Below, piece after piece: positions 11,749 to 22,719 of a stretch of DNA of 64,000 nucleotides. Each line of letters starts with the position of its first letter. Position 1 is the stretch's first letter. The translations under genes and the position numbers were made by a program. Origin of the DNA: Canna indica (taxonomy: Eukaryota; Streptophyta; Magnoliopsida; Zingiberales; Cannaceae); NCBI GenBank assembly GCA_034359265.1, contig CP136892.1, forward strand, positions 9,286,501-9,350,500. The letters run 5' to 3'. A model generated the notes under the pieces. The model had not been told where the DNA came from. It made no database searches and saw only the letters and a list, made by a program, of their open reading frames with translations.

Positions 11749-13557
11749 TGTTGTACGAAATGGCACACTAGAGGGAAAGTGAATAGTATGTTATCTAAAT
11801 CTATTTGTCTAATTCTAGTTTTAATCGTTTCTTAAATTATTTAGGCAAATTGTAATTTTACGACTAAATGCAGAAGCGATAAATGATAAAGCAATTAAAA
11901 CAAACAAGTATCAATGCAAACACACTGATTTATAGTGGTTCGGCCCCAATGCCTACTCCATTACCTAAGCACACCGCTTAGGATTTTCAAACTTAGCTTT
12001 ACTAGATTGTATCGAGTTTCCCTTACAATGAGGACTCACCGAAAAGTCTTTGCTCTCCAACCGAAAGCACTTCCACACCCGGAAGTATCCCGCCTTCCTA
12101 TCGAGAGCACTCTCCCACCTCAACCTAAGGGACAACTAGAACTAATTCTAGTAAATTACTTTTACAACGGTGGGTTTAAGATTTAACACTAAGGCAACCA
12201 CCAACTCAATTAAACCTAGGAACCTAGGTTTACACAAGTTCAATTGCAAAGAAATAAATAACAAAATACAATAGTAATTGGAGCAATAAATCAAACAATA
12301 GTTATTTAGCTCCAAAACAAACTCTCTAATCCTCTTGATGCCTTGAGATGATGAATCGATAAATCTTGAAGGCTAAATCAAGGATGTATCTTGGAAACTA
12401 GGGTTATCAAAATGATGACTCAAGAAAAACTTTAGAATGATCTAGATTTGGCTCAATGGAAGCTTGGATCAATTGTTGGAAGGCTTGAAGAAAGATTGGG
12501 ATGAGTATTTATAACCCACCAGCTAAAATAGGGCGTCAACGGGTATATTTTTTACCGTTACAATCGCCCGGTCGATGGTCTGATCAATCATCGATCGACC
12601 GACCGATCGACCGCCCAGCTTTCTGTGTGTTAATTGTGCCATTCGGTCGACCGACGGGTCGACCTACTGTCGTGAGATTAGCGATCCCAAATCCGGTCGA
12701 CCAATCGGTCGACCGAAGCAGTGATGCCAGGGTCGCATGACTTGCAATTTGCAATCCGGTCGACCGATGCAGCTACTGCCAATTTTTGGCGATGTTCGAT
12801 CGACCGAACTGCATTTTCCTTCGGTCGATCGACCAGTCGGTTGACCGAACCTGGGCAGGGCCGCAAGGCAGTTTGGTTGTTTGCTTGAGTTTTTCTACTC
12901 GTTTGGGTTCCATCTTCGCTAAGTCTACTTATATACCATTTATTAACTTTAAGTTAATAACTTTAAATCATAAATGTTATATAAGGATTATCCCCCATTT
13001 GGATTCAATAAAAATATCTAAAAAATCAAATTCCTTAAGAATCAAAATCTAGTTTTTGGGGTCTTGTACAAATTTTCCGAAAATGGAAATTTTCTAATCT
13101 TTTGGGTCAAATATGATTAGCCTAAAGGCTTCCAAAACTTTCTAAAAAAATACCTCGTTATCTAATTTTAACCCAAGGAACAATTATCGCCGTTTTTTAT
13201 GTTAAGAAACTATCTAGGTCATATAGCCCTCCAAGGAGCTCCCTACGCTTAGTGAATTCAGGGCGGTCTCCGGGTTTTCATATTTTGGGGTACGGGTTTG
13301 CTTTTAGGGTTTCTTTGCATCATCATGAGGATTACATTATAAACTAGACACCCTAAACCTAAACTCTAACTTCTTGGAGAGTTCGAGCGCATCGACCAAC
13401 GTCCTTCCGATTTTTTTATTTCTCCAATTTTTTCGATCGCAGACATCGAGCGCTAGCCGATATAGAACCTGAAAGATTTTCACAATGAAGCATTAGTTTC
13501 ATATTTGTTATCATCAAAATCGAGATTAAGATCAAGGTTGAAAATCTTAAGCCAATA
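11749..13557 (-). repeat. LTR B
   Basis: Same length as LTR A with scattered substitutions. Ends TGTTGTACGAAATGGC and TTAAGCCAATA (CCAACA mutated). TATA box at 12513-12506 on the minus strand, palindrome block at about 12567-12852. It is followed at once by the continuation of LINE-1 ORF1. Confidence 0.88.
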
Positions 13558-13697
13558 ACCCTGAGCACTGTTATGAGAAAGAGAAGGTCTGAGAAATCAT
13601 CACTTCCAGAACCAAACAAGAAACGCCAACAATTTGAACTGTATCTTAATGTTGCAGTGGTGGAGGAAGCCAGCCCGGATTGGCCCGAACCTGCCCA

Positions 13698-16600
13698 ATG
13701 AACACTATTGCATGGAACTCTCAAGGGTTGGGGAATCCCTTGACAATGTTTCATTTAAAGAACATATGTTCAAAAAATTCCCCAGAATGCTTGTTCTTGT
13801 CAGAAGTTAAACAAGGTGGTTTACGATTCAAAAATCTTCTCTTGCGGTGTGGTTTTGATAACTTGTATGCAGTCAATCCTGATGGATGAAAAGGTGGTTT
13901 AATTCTAGCATGAAAATCTACCGTGTCGATCTCAGTAGTGGATGCTGACTCCTTTTATAACCAAGCTTCCTGCTCAGTGCCTGATTCTACAAATACTTGG
14001 GTCTTCTTTGGAGTTCACTTGCACTTTGATGCTCACATTCGTAAGCCGTTGGCTGATAAATTAATAAACAAAGTTAACTCTTGTAATCAGCCGATTTTGG
14101 TGGGAGGCGATTTTAATTCAGTTGTGAGGAAAACTAGGGCCTCAAATGAGTGAACATATTCAGCATATTATTCAAAGTACTTGCCTCATGAAATTCCCTA
14201 CTACTGGTCCAGAATTTACATGGTGCAATCGTCGCTAGAGAGAGCACCTAATGGAGAAGGTTCTTGATTGATACCTTGGCTCGACTGATTAGTATGATAC
14301 TTGGCGGAACTGGACTATTTTTCACCTTGATGATATTGGAAGTGATCATCATCCTATATTAATTAAACACTTGGTTGTCAACATTTCTAAACGAGACTTT
14401 AAATTTGACAGACGTTGGCTGGATAATGATCAAATATCTGCAGTTACATATAGAGCTTGGTCTTCTCATGTAGATGAAACTTCTCAGTTCAAAGTGTTCT
14501 CCAAACTAAAGTTGGTTCAAAGAGCAATCACTACTTGGCTCAAGCATAATAATCAAAACTCGGCTTCGCGAATTAAAGAAATCCATTCGCAACTTAACTT
14601 GATCTCCCCGACAATTACACTTCATTACTCAACCACAAAAAAATGTTGAAAGTTGATCTCCTTGCCGTGGTTCAGGATGAAGAACTATTCTAGAAGCAAA
14701 AATCTAGATTGAAATGGCTTTAAAGGCGATAGAAACACTGTGTACTTCCATGCTTGCACAAGATCCTGTCGATATGTCAATAGAATTCCTCGAATAAAAA
14801 ATGACCAAGGCGAATGGGTAGAAGGCCCGGACTTGGTTGCGAAAGTGGCCATTAACTACTTTTGGAGCATGTTTACTTCCACAAAGCCTAGAAATATTGA
14901 AGCTCATTTGCACGGGATGCAGGCAAAAATATCGAGAATGAATAATAATTGGCTGCTACGTCCTATTTCCTATGATGAAGTAAAGACTGCGGTGTTCTCT
15001 ATTAATCAAGATAGTGCGTCGGGAATTGATGGGTTTACTAGAGCATTCTTCTGCAAGTATTGGCATGTGATTGATCAGGATATATATGAAGTTGTTGCGG
15101 CCTTTTTCAGAAGTAAGAAAATCCTGAAAGCCTTCAACGATACCATTTTTGCTTTTATTCCTAAGAACAAAACCACTATGACCATGTCTCATTTACGTAC
15201 GCCCGATAAGGTTGTGCAATGTCTTCTATAAGATCTGTTCTAAGATATTGGTTCAGTGATTACATTCTTTTATAAATAGATTAATTTCTCTGAACCAGAG
15301 TGCATTCATTGCGGGGCGCCTCATTTCGAAAAATATATTGGTAGCTCATGAAGTGATGCACCACTTGAAGACAACATCACCATCTTCTCTCAGCCCATGG
15401 CTATAAAATTTGACATGGTAAAGCTTATGATCATGTCGAATGAGATTTTCTGGCTGCAATTATGAAAGCATTGGGATTTCATGAGGACTTTATTATACTC
15501 ATTCTACAATGTGTTTCATCAGTGACTTATACTATCTCGGATGAAGGTCATAATTTTGGTTACTTCTAGCCTTCCCGTGGGCTTCATCGGGGAGATCCAT
15601 TCCATTTCTCTTTGTGTTGTGCATGGAAGGCCTTCATAGTATGCTGCAACAAGTGAACACATCAATGGGTTGTCAAGCGATTAAACTGGGACGGCATTGC
15701 CCGGAGGTTACTTCTCTTTTCTTCACAGATGATCTTATGGTCTTCAGTAAAGCTAATGAGCACAATGCAAGATGTATTCGTTATTTATTCAAGCATTTTG
15801 AGAAGGTGAGAGGCCAACAAATTAATGAGCAAAAATCTTCAATTTTTTTCTCCAGGAATACGCCCCATCGCCTCCGCTCCCATTTAAGTTCCATCATTCA
15901 CATTCCTCACATAGGTGAGTATTTATAAATACCTCGGTCTTCCAGCAACGATGAATAGATCGGAGAAAGAGACTTTTGATTTCATCATATCAAAAATTCG
16001 AAACAAGATGGATAGCTGGTCTTCAAAGTTTCTATCGAGGACTGGTAAAGCTACTTTGATTAAATCAGTTTTGGCTGCTATGCCTAACTATGCAATGTCT
16101 TGTTTCTACATATCAAATGTTTTGTGTCATAAGATTGATCAAGTCTGTAGTAATTTCTGGTGGTCTTCTCAGCCGAAAAAAAAGTATTCATTGGATGAAA
16201 TGGTCTCGGTTGTGCTATGATAAGATGCTAGGAGGATTAGGCTTCAAGGAAGGTCGGCGAATGAATTTGGCCTTGCTTGCAAAAATCGGATGGAGGCTGC
16301 TATCTTGGACTGCATCTCTTCTAAGCCAAATTCTTAAAGGAAAATATTATCCTTATTCTTCTATTTTGGATGCTGATGTTAAGATGAATTATTCTTGGGG
16401 ATGGAGGGGTATCTTGAAAGGACGCGATCTTCTCCGTCGATGATTAAGAGTTCAGATTGGATCTGAAACTATTCTCTCGGCTGTAGGCTCTCCTTGGTTA
16501 CCAACGGAACCTTTCTTCAGTGTTTGCGGACCGTCGTCGAATGACTCGAATTCAATTTATATATCTTAGTTTTTTGACAAGAACACTCGATTGTTGAACA

Positions 16601-17230
16601 CTACAACTATCTGTGTTTTGTTTCCTGCAACAGTTGTTGATACTATTCTTAAAATTAACATCCAAGCAGGATGCGATAAATGGGTGTGGCATTACAATAC
16701 AAATTGTGCATATACAGTTGCTTCGGGTTATCAATTGTTGGAATCAATGTCTTCATAACTTTCATCCTCTACTTCAACCATCTCAAGCTTTCGTTAAGGT
16801 GTTCCTATGGCGCCTTATGCATGATTGCCTTCCTTTAAAAGATGAACTCCGAAGTCGGCAAATTGTAATTCATAACACCTGCTGTCCACTGTGCAAGTTA
16901 CATCCAGAATCAGCTCAGCATGTCTTCCTCCATTGCAGCTTGGCGGACCACATATGGCGCAGTTCTGAACTTCTCCTCCCAGATCGGAGTGGTGTTTTAT
17001 CAGTCTCAGACTAGTGGCTTTTATCTCGACAAAGACTACGTCATTCTCCATTTGGCCTCAAGCTTGTTTCTTGTCTACTTTGGAGTACTTGGAATCATAG
17101 AAATTTTTGTCATTTTAAAAATTCGACGGGTTGTGCTGATTTTGTTATTCATCAAGCATTTCAATTATGGTCGTGCATCTCTCAAGTGTAATGGTTTTTC
17201 TTTTTCATGATCCTCCTCTGCTGGAGTGAT
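13698..17230 (+). pseudogene. LINE-1 ORF2 (endonuclease, reverse transcriptase, zf-RVT), decayed
   Basis: The start MNTIAWNSQGLGNP (13698) is the usual L1 endonuclease beginning and overlaps the ORF1 stop as ATGA. VGGDFNSVVRKTRAS (about 14100) is the endonuclease core. Reverse-transcriptase blocks: SINQDSASGIDGFTRAFFCKYW (about 15000, in two parts) and FFTDDLMVFSKANEHNARC (about 15720, with Thr in place of the usual Ala of FADD). KYLGLPATMNRSEKETFDF and WSSKFLSRTGKATLIKSVL follow (15920-16080), then MLGGLGFKEGRRMNLALLAK. The zinc-binding part reads FVKVFLWRLMHDCLPLKDEL and CPLCKLHPESAQHVFLHC (16790-16935). Many stops and shifts. No RNase H domain follows. Confidence 0.85.
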
Positions 17231-17270
17231 GTTATCAAGCACCAAATGAGTGGCTTGATATTTTAACTTG

Positions 17271-17640
17271 CATGAAACTCTTTCCATGATGTGTTATTTA
17301 TGTGATATTAAATTATAAGCATAATTTAACATTATCATCTCGTTTACAATGTATTATATAAACTAACATGTACTTTACTCTTAATTAATTGGAACTTTTT
17401 TGTGGTGAATTTAATTTCTAATTATTTTTTAATTCATTTTTTGTTATTTGACTATTATGTTTCACTTATTTTGATGGACAGTGCAGCAATAAAATTTAGG
17501 ATGTGCTAATTAAAGATTGGATCATAAAATAACATATTAATTAATAATTTAATTCATTTAAGTAACTTAGATACTAAATTTAATACAATTAGATTAATTT
17601 AATGTTTATGACTATATATATATATATATATATATATGTT
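17271..17640. repeat. AT-rich stretch ending in a (TA)n microsatellite
   Basis: No gene seen. AT-rich sequence with an uninterrupted TA run at 17613-17637. It may include the LINE-1 3' end, but no poly(A) tail or target duplication could be identified. Confidence 0.55.
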
Positions 17641-18990
17641 GTAATACTTGATGTTTTTGCCTGAAGTCAGGATGATGCGAGTTTTCGCATCTCTTGATCT
17701 AGCGCAGCTCCGAGGGTGACCTACAAAGAAGACAATCTAACACTTAAGTAAGAAGCGATTGAGTAAGAAGGAATCTTAGATAGTTGGTATGAAATTGGAA
17801 TCAAGAGTATATTCAATTTGCATCGTGTCTATTTTATGAGGCAGATCGGGGGTGTCTCAAGCGATGATGTGTCCCATAATCTTGCGGGGGATATGCCCGG
17901 AATGGGTCGAAGTTTATCCCAGAGATGGCAAACTCATTACTGTCGAATCCTTGATAATTAATGAAGGATGTCGAAATTCTCGATCGTTTGGGCGGGTGGA
18001 GCCCTTGGGCTAATTATGGTTGGCTCGTTCCGACTCTAGTTTATGAGTGTGGGTGCATTCGGGCCTAGTCCGATCGGGCCCAAAGAACTAATCCAGTCCA
18101 TAGCCCCCGAGTTTAGTCGGAGTCCGAGGACTTCGTGTCGATCTCTAATAGTGTGTCGACTGTTGTTCTTTTGCCGAGCTTTCGGCATGTTTCAAGTGCC
18201 TAACCTCGGCCGGACTTCGGTAAATGAATTACATGTGTTTAGTTCTACCCTTGAATTGTCGAGGTAAGTAAGATTAGCATATCTTGGTCTCGTCATTCTG
18301 TGACTTTTCGATTTCTACGCCCAGTATGATAGCTGCCTGAAGAGGGAGTGCTCATTTCCACGTGTCGACCCTCCATTGTTGCCTGCTTTTTCTACCATTT
18401 AATTTTGATAGGGGGTAATCATGACACAAAGATCTACTCGTTCATGCTTTGAGGAATTTAAGTATTTGTCATTGATGGGACGATCAGTTGGGATTCATTC
18501 TGCTACTAGAGCACGACTGTCAAGCTGCCTGATGAGGATGTTGTCGCTTCCTGGTCTTTAAAGCTCTCTCCTCTCATTTATTTTGAGTTTTCTTGCGTCC
18601 CACATTATTGCATGTTCCCGGTTTGTGCTCTTGGTGTCATTGTTGGTGACGATGCCGCTGCGTTCATTGCCTTGTATGTTGTCATTCATTTTTGGTAAGT
18701 CTTCCTGACTCGACTTTTTACTTCTGCCTTGTTGGGGTTGACCTTAGGTTGGTAGGTTGTACTGATTCGTCCCTCGTTCAATAGGGTTTCTGGTATTCGT
18801 TGGGTTGATGGGGGAAGAAAGGTGTTAGCCTTGAGTTGACAGTAGGTACGTCGGGCGAGGCCACAGACCCTTACTCGTGGGTTCATGATGAGATAAGATA
18901 GCAGAGCTTGGGGATGACCAACTCCAGCGTTATTGAGGCCTTCTGCAGAGGTGTATTACTTTCTCGTTCCGCCAACGAGGATGCCTTCGA

Positions 18991-19675
18991 TGTTGGCCTA
19001 AGGTTTTCAACCTTGGTCACCATCTTGATTTTGATGATAACAAAATTATTCTAATGAGTTTATCAAGTGTTTCATCTCATATTGGGTGATCGATATGCAC
19101 GTGAAGTTCGTCGGAAATTATGGAGAAAATCGTGAAAATTCAAGTGTCGACAGTTTCGGAGGCGATCGAGTAGAAAGTTAGGTCTAGGCTTAGAATTTGT
19201 TGTAAAATACTTCTAAGGCCTCAAAATTCCATTTTCCATGTATTTGCAAAGCTAAAACCCAATCAAAAGCCGAAATCGAACCCAAGTGAAAAATAATAAT
19301 AATAATCAAAAATCAGTTTCTCATCAAATTATCGGTCGAACCTCGGCCGATCCTCGAGGAACGGCCGAAATGGTTCTAGGAATTTCCAAAACCTATTCGG
19401 CTGACCCTTGGTCGAATCACGATCGACCCAGGGCCAGCCGACGATCGACCGAAAATGTCAACGGATCTATTTAGATCCATTGAATGATTAGTTAGCCTCA
19501 TGCCTTCATTCCCTATATATATAACCTTAGCCTCCTAACCTCTCCAATGCCTCATTAAGTCTATCCTTGAAAGATTGAGTCAATTTCCTTGAGTTCTAAA
19601 CCTCATTTCTCAATCTTACCCTACTTGAGCCTTCTTGGATTCAAAGTATCATCATCTTGAGGCCTTGAAGGATTA
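18991..19675 (+). repeat. Truncated LTR of the copia (SIRE-like) family
   Basis: Starts TGTTGGCCTAAGGTTTTC, followed by the family signature TTTTGATGATAACAAA. It includes a TCGA-rich palindromic block (19331-19450), a TATA-like stretch (TATATATATAACC near 19514) and the leader phrase of the family. Its 3' half is missing: sequence passes into gag-like coding DNA at about 19675. Confidence 0.7.
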
Positions 19676-22264
19676 TGAGGAAGCAAGAAAGAGCACCAAC
19701 TTTCTTACCCTCCTCGCTCCCCTCAAGCGAAGGAAGAGGGCCATGGCTCTAGGCACTGTGATTCTGGAGGACGAGGACCTATCCCTCAGAAAGTTGTTTT
19801 CCCGAATGAGGTCGTGGCTATTGCATCGGAGTGGCGGTGGCAGTGGAGGGCTCCCAAGCGGAGCAATGCCCTAGTACGGCTTCTTGTGACGATCAACACC
19901 TTTTGCCGGATGTTGTGGTTGGCCTGCCCGATGAGGTGGGCTCGATTGAGGTGACCAAGCACATTGAGGCTAGCTCAATGCCTCAAATTGGCCAGTCTAG
20001 CGGAAAAGCCGAAGAAAGATAGGTTGTCTGTGCTGGAGACATCTGAGGCCCAGGCTTGGGAGATCGAATATCTGAAGGCCAGGCTGGAGGAGGTAGATGT
20101 TGGCCTAAGATTTTCAACCTTGGTCTTAATCTTGATTCTGATGATAAAAAACATGGAACTAATGGTTTCAGTGAAAAATTCTTTCAGGTTCCAAGTCGGT
20201 TAGCGATCGACGTCCCCAATCGAAAAGATCAGAGAAATCGGCAAGGACGCTCGTCGATGCTCGGGATTCGTCAGGAAGTTAGAGTTTAGGTTTATGGTGT
20301 CTAGATAAATTGTAAATTCTTATAATGATGCATAAGAACCCAAAAACCAAACCCGAACCCCAAAATATGAAAAACCAAAAAATCAAAAATGGCCCTGGAA
20401 TTCACTAACCCTAGGGAGCTCCCTAGAGGGCTATATGACCTAGATATTTTCTTGGCACTAAAAGTGCCGATAATTGTTCCTTAGGTAAAAATTAGATAAC
20501 GATATATTTTTAAGGATTTTTTAGAGTCTTTAGTCTATCCATACTTGACCCGGAAGATTATAAAATTTTTATTTTTTAGAAATTTGTACTAGATCCCAAA
20601 AGTTAAATTTTGATTCTTAAGAATTTAAATTTTTTAGATATTTTTATTGAATCCAAATGGCGGTAATCCTTATATAATATTTATGTTTTAAAGTTAAAGT
20701 TAAAAAATATTTTATAAGAGGACCTAGCGAAGACCGAATCTAGAAATGAACAAACGAGCAAAAAAAAAGCCAAAACCAAGCCGTTTATTCAGTTTCGATC
20801 GACTGAATGTTGCCACAAATTGGCAGTAGGCATGCGGTCGCTCGGTCGATTGACCGACGATCGATCGAACCTGCAATCGGAATGCGGAAACGGCTAGTTT
20901 TCCAATCGTTGAGTTGGTTGTTTCATGCCAACTCTTCATGGCTTATAAATACCAAGCCATGGGAGTCTTTCCTCCATGATCTATGATTCTATTGAGTCAT
21001 TTTTTATCATTCTCAAAGCTTTTCTTGAGCCATCCCTTTGATAACCCTAGTTTCCATGATACATCCTTGATCTTGCCTTCAAGCTTTGAACGATTCATCA
21101 TTGAGGCATCAAGAGGAACTAGGACTTGTGTTTGGAGCTAAGTATTTGTTGTATTATTTATTTGCTCCATTATTTGTGTATTTTTGCGATTTATTTCATT
21201 ATATTTGAGCTTGTAAAGAACTAGGTTGTTATGTCTTGAAATTAGGTGATAGCCTTAGTGTTTGAGGTTTAAATCCACCGGTGTAAAGTTAGTTTGCTAG
21301 GATTAGTTGAGTTGTCCTTAAGGTTGAGGTGGGAGAGTGCTCTTTCTAGGAAGGCGGGATACTTCCCGGTGTGGAAGTGCCTTCGGTTTGAGAGTAGAGA
21401 CTTTCCGGTGTAAAGTCCTCATTCTAAGGAAACTAATTAATCTATTAAAACTAGTTTGAAAATCCTAAGTGGGGTGCTTAGGTAGTGGAGTAGGCATTGG
21501 GGCCGAACCACTATAAATCAAAGTGTTAGCATTGTTTCCTTTGCGTATTGAATTACTAATTATTTATCTTGCTTCCGCTTCCTATATAATTTGTGAATTG
21601 CCTAAGTAGTTTAAGAAATATTTAAAATTGAAATTATGCGAAAAGATTAGTAAATACACTATTCACCTCCCCTCTAGTGTAGGTCATTTCACCAACAGTG
21701 GAGAAGAATCTCAAGGCGAGGGATGATGAGATCTTGGATTTCAACGGTGCCGCCATTGACGTTGTGGCTAGGGCGAGGGAGGCCTAGGTCACGACTGATG
21801 TCTTGAGAGGCAAAGTCGCGAACTTAGAAGAGGCGTTGGTCTTCTTGGAGCTAGAGATTAGTGTTGTAATGGAGGTGGAGGCTAATATGAGGACTGAGGT
21901 CGTCACCGTCTGGGCTGAGATTGAGAGGCACTAGGGAGAAGTGCATATACTTGTGGGCAAGGTCAACGACTATCAAGATGAGACCTTTTTGCAGTATGTT
22001 GCGAGCTTTGATATGACGCTGGAGTTGGTCAAGTTCCTCGGCCCGAAAGTCGACTTCTTTGTGGTTGGGTATTTTAAGGAGATCAGGGATGGTGCCCTGG
22101 TCGACCCACTCGTCGTGGGAGAGGAGGAGGTCTTTGCGTCAGTTGAGGAAGAGCCTTCGATGATTACTGCTGAGTCGTGCCCCCCTCTGATGATGGCGAC
22201 CGACGTCCCCGGGGACAATGCCCCCTCAGTGGTCCTCGATGTTCCTCCATCCTTGTCTTGGTAA
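19676..22264 (+). pseudogene. Gag-like coiled-coil protein remnant, split by a solo LTR
   Basis: Before the solo LTR: GTVILEDEDLSLRKLFSRMR and, in another frame, LEYLKARLEEVD-like sequence up to 20097. After it (from 21698): KNLKARDDEILDFNGAAID, then a heptad-rich stretch and DYQDETFLQYVASFDMTLEL, DFFVVGYFKEIRDGALVDPL (21960-22110), ending with TAA at 22262-22264. The coiled coil continues across the insertion when one target duplication is removed. Family knowledge: such Glu/Ala-rich coiled coils followed by a short Phe/Tyr-rich block are common in plant gag-like proteins. A short upstream piece (about 18900-18990) ends FCRGVLLSRSANEDAFD at another LTR. Stops are present (for example at 21786). 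No function claimed. Confidence 0.45.
20098..21697 (+). repeat. Solo LTR of the copia (SIRE-like) family, TSD GTAGA/GTGGA
   Basis: A single 1600-bp LTR, TGTTGGCCTAAG to TCATTTCACCAACA, flanked by GTAGA (20093-20097) and GTGGA (21698-21702), a 5-bp target duplication with one change. TATA box TATAAATA at 20944-20951. The palindromic block with TCGATTGACCGACGATCG lies about 70 bases upstream of it. The gag-like frame is split here. Solo LTRs form by recombination between the two LTRs of one element. Confidence 0.85.
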
Positions 22265-22719
22265 GTTGGATTGTCTATATGTGGATTGCAACTTGGGTTG
22301 TAACGACGTATTCCTTGTCTTGTAGATTTCTTGCCTTCGGGGCATTTAACATTCGCCCTTCGTGGGCATGTGGATGTTGTTGCCCCTTGTGGGCCTATAA
22401 ATATGTTCCTGAATGTTTTATTTTTTGTCATATTCTTTGTGTGTTATTTTCGTTCTCAGCTAGCTGAGAACCAAGTGTTTGGTAGGTGCTAGCGCTCTTT
22501 GGTTGGTTGAATGGCATTTGGTCGACACTGTGTGGTGATAGCCGCTGGAGCTGGAGAGCGTTCTGGTGCTTCTTTGGCTGATGTTGGCTAGTCGGTACCC
22601 ACTTCTTAGGATAGCGAGTTGCCCTTTAGGTCTTCAGGTTGAGGCTGAGTTCTTATTACAGGTAGATTTAGGACTGAGGTTACCTTCTCGGTAGCCGTTC
22701 TTTGGGCTGCTGGCCTTTT

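Larger units (their letters stand above)
7761..13557 (-). mobile_element. Copia (SIRE-like) LTR pair with only the 3' noncoding internal part left
   Basis: Two LTRs of equal length (7761-9569 and 11749-13557, both 1809 bp) lie in the same orientation and enclose 2.18 kb without coding capacity. The minus-strand reading places a purine tract (AAAAAAGTGCGAGAT) directly before the LTR start TGTTGG at 9569, so 7761-9569 is the 3' LTR. The outer flanks are ACCCC (7756-7760) and ACCCT (13558-13562), a likely 5-bp target duplication with one change. Copia affiliation is inferred from the related minus-strand member at 23.5-25.5 kb, which keeps a copia gag remnant. The base before the right LTR is not a primer-binding site but a second copy of LINE-1 sequence; see the repeat at 11670. 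Confidence 0.75.
2102..13701 (+). pseudogene. LINE-1 ORF1 (DUF4283/zinc-knuckle nucleic-acid-binding protein), in three pieces
   Basis: Pieces: 2102-2461, 7088-7760 and 13558-13701. The start ATG at 2102 is followed after a frameshift by LTDEDIIHLNDDHASQNINS. The segment VWNNPSSFRCEKLNKKL and the later FWI..WGIPKQIRN are typical of the DUF4283 domain of plant L1 ORF1 proteins. After the CACTA insertion the frame continues with GLYYVRDSQGFIYKVRVIVD and a zinc-knuckle-like stretch (YYYGLIWHDYDD, cysteines lost), then YKLGPWMRA. The tail ends NVAVVEEASPDWPEPAQ with TGA at 13699-13701. ORF1 proteins bind the LINE RNA to form the RNP. The stop overlaps the ORF2 start (ATGA). Several stops and shifts make it non-functional. 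Confidence 0.75.
1961..17270 (+). mobile_element. L1-type LINE (LINE-1), split by a CACTA and a copia insertion
   Basis: The pieces 1961-2461, 7085-7755 and 13558-17270 together form one non-LTR retrotransposon of about 5 kb: 5' leader, ORF1 (DUF4283-like plus zinc knuckle), ORF2 (endonuclease, reverse transcriptase, zf-RVT). The reading frame of ORF1 resumes across both insertions once one copy of each target-site duplication is removed, so all three pieces are one element. Many stops and frameshifts mark it as dead. No clear poly(A) tail or target duplication was found. Both outer ends are approximate: the left is placed near 1961 where the leader begins, the right after the last coding similarity. 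It lacks the C-terminal RNase H found in the other LINE at 57.3-63.7 kb. Confidence 0.8.

Noticed and set aside
18991..21697. One copia element bounded by the LTRs at 18991 and 20098
   Set aside because: Both LTRs are in the same orientation, but the DNA between them is gag-like coding sequence that continues on the far side of the second LTR. The second LTR also has its own 5-bp duplication, so these are separate insertions into a host element.
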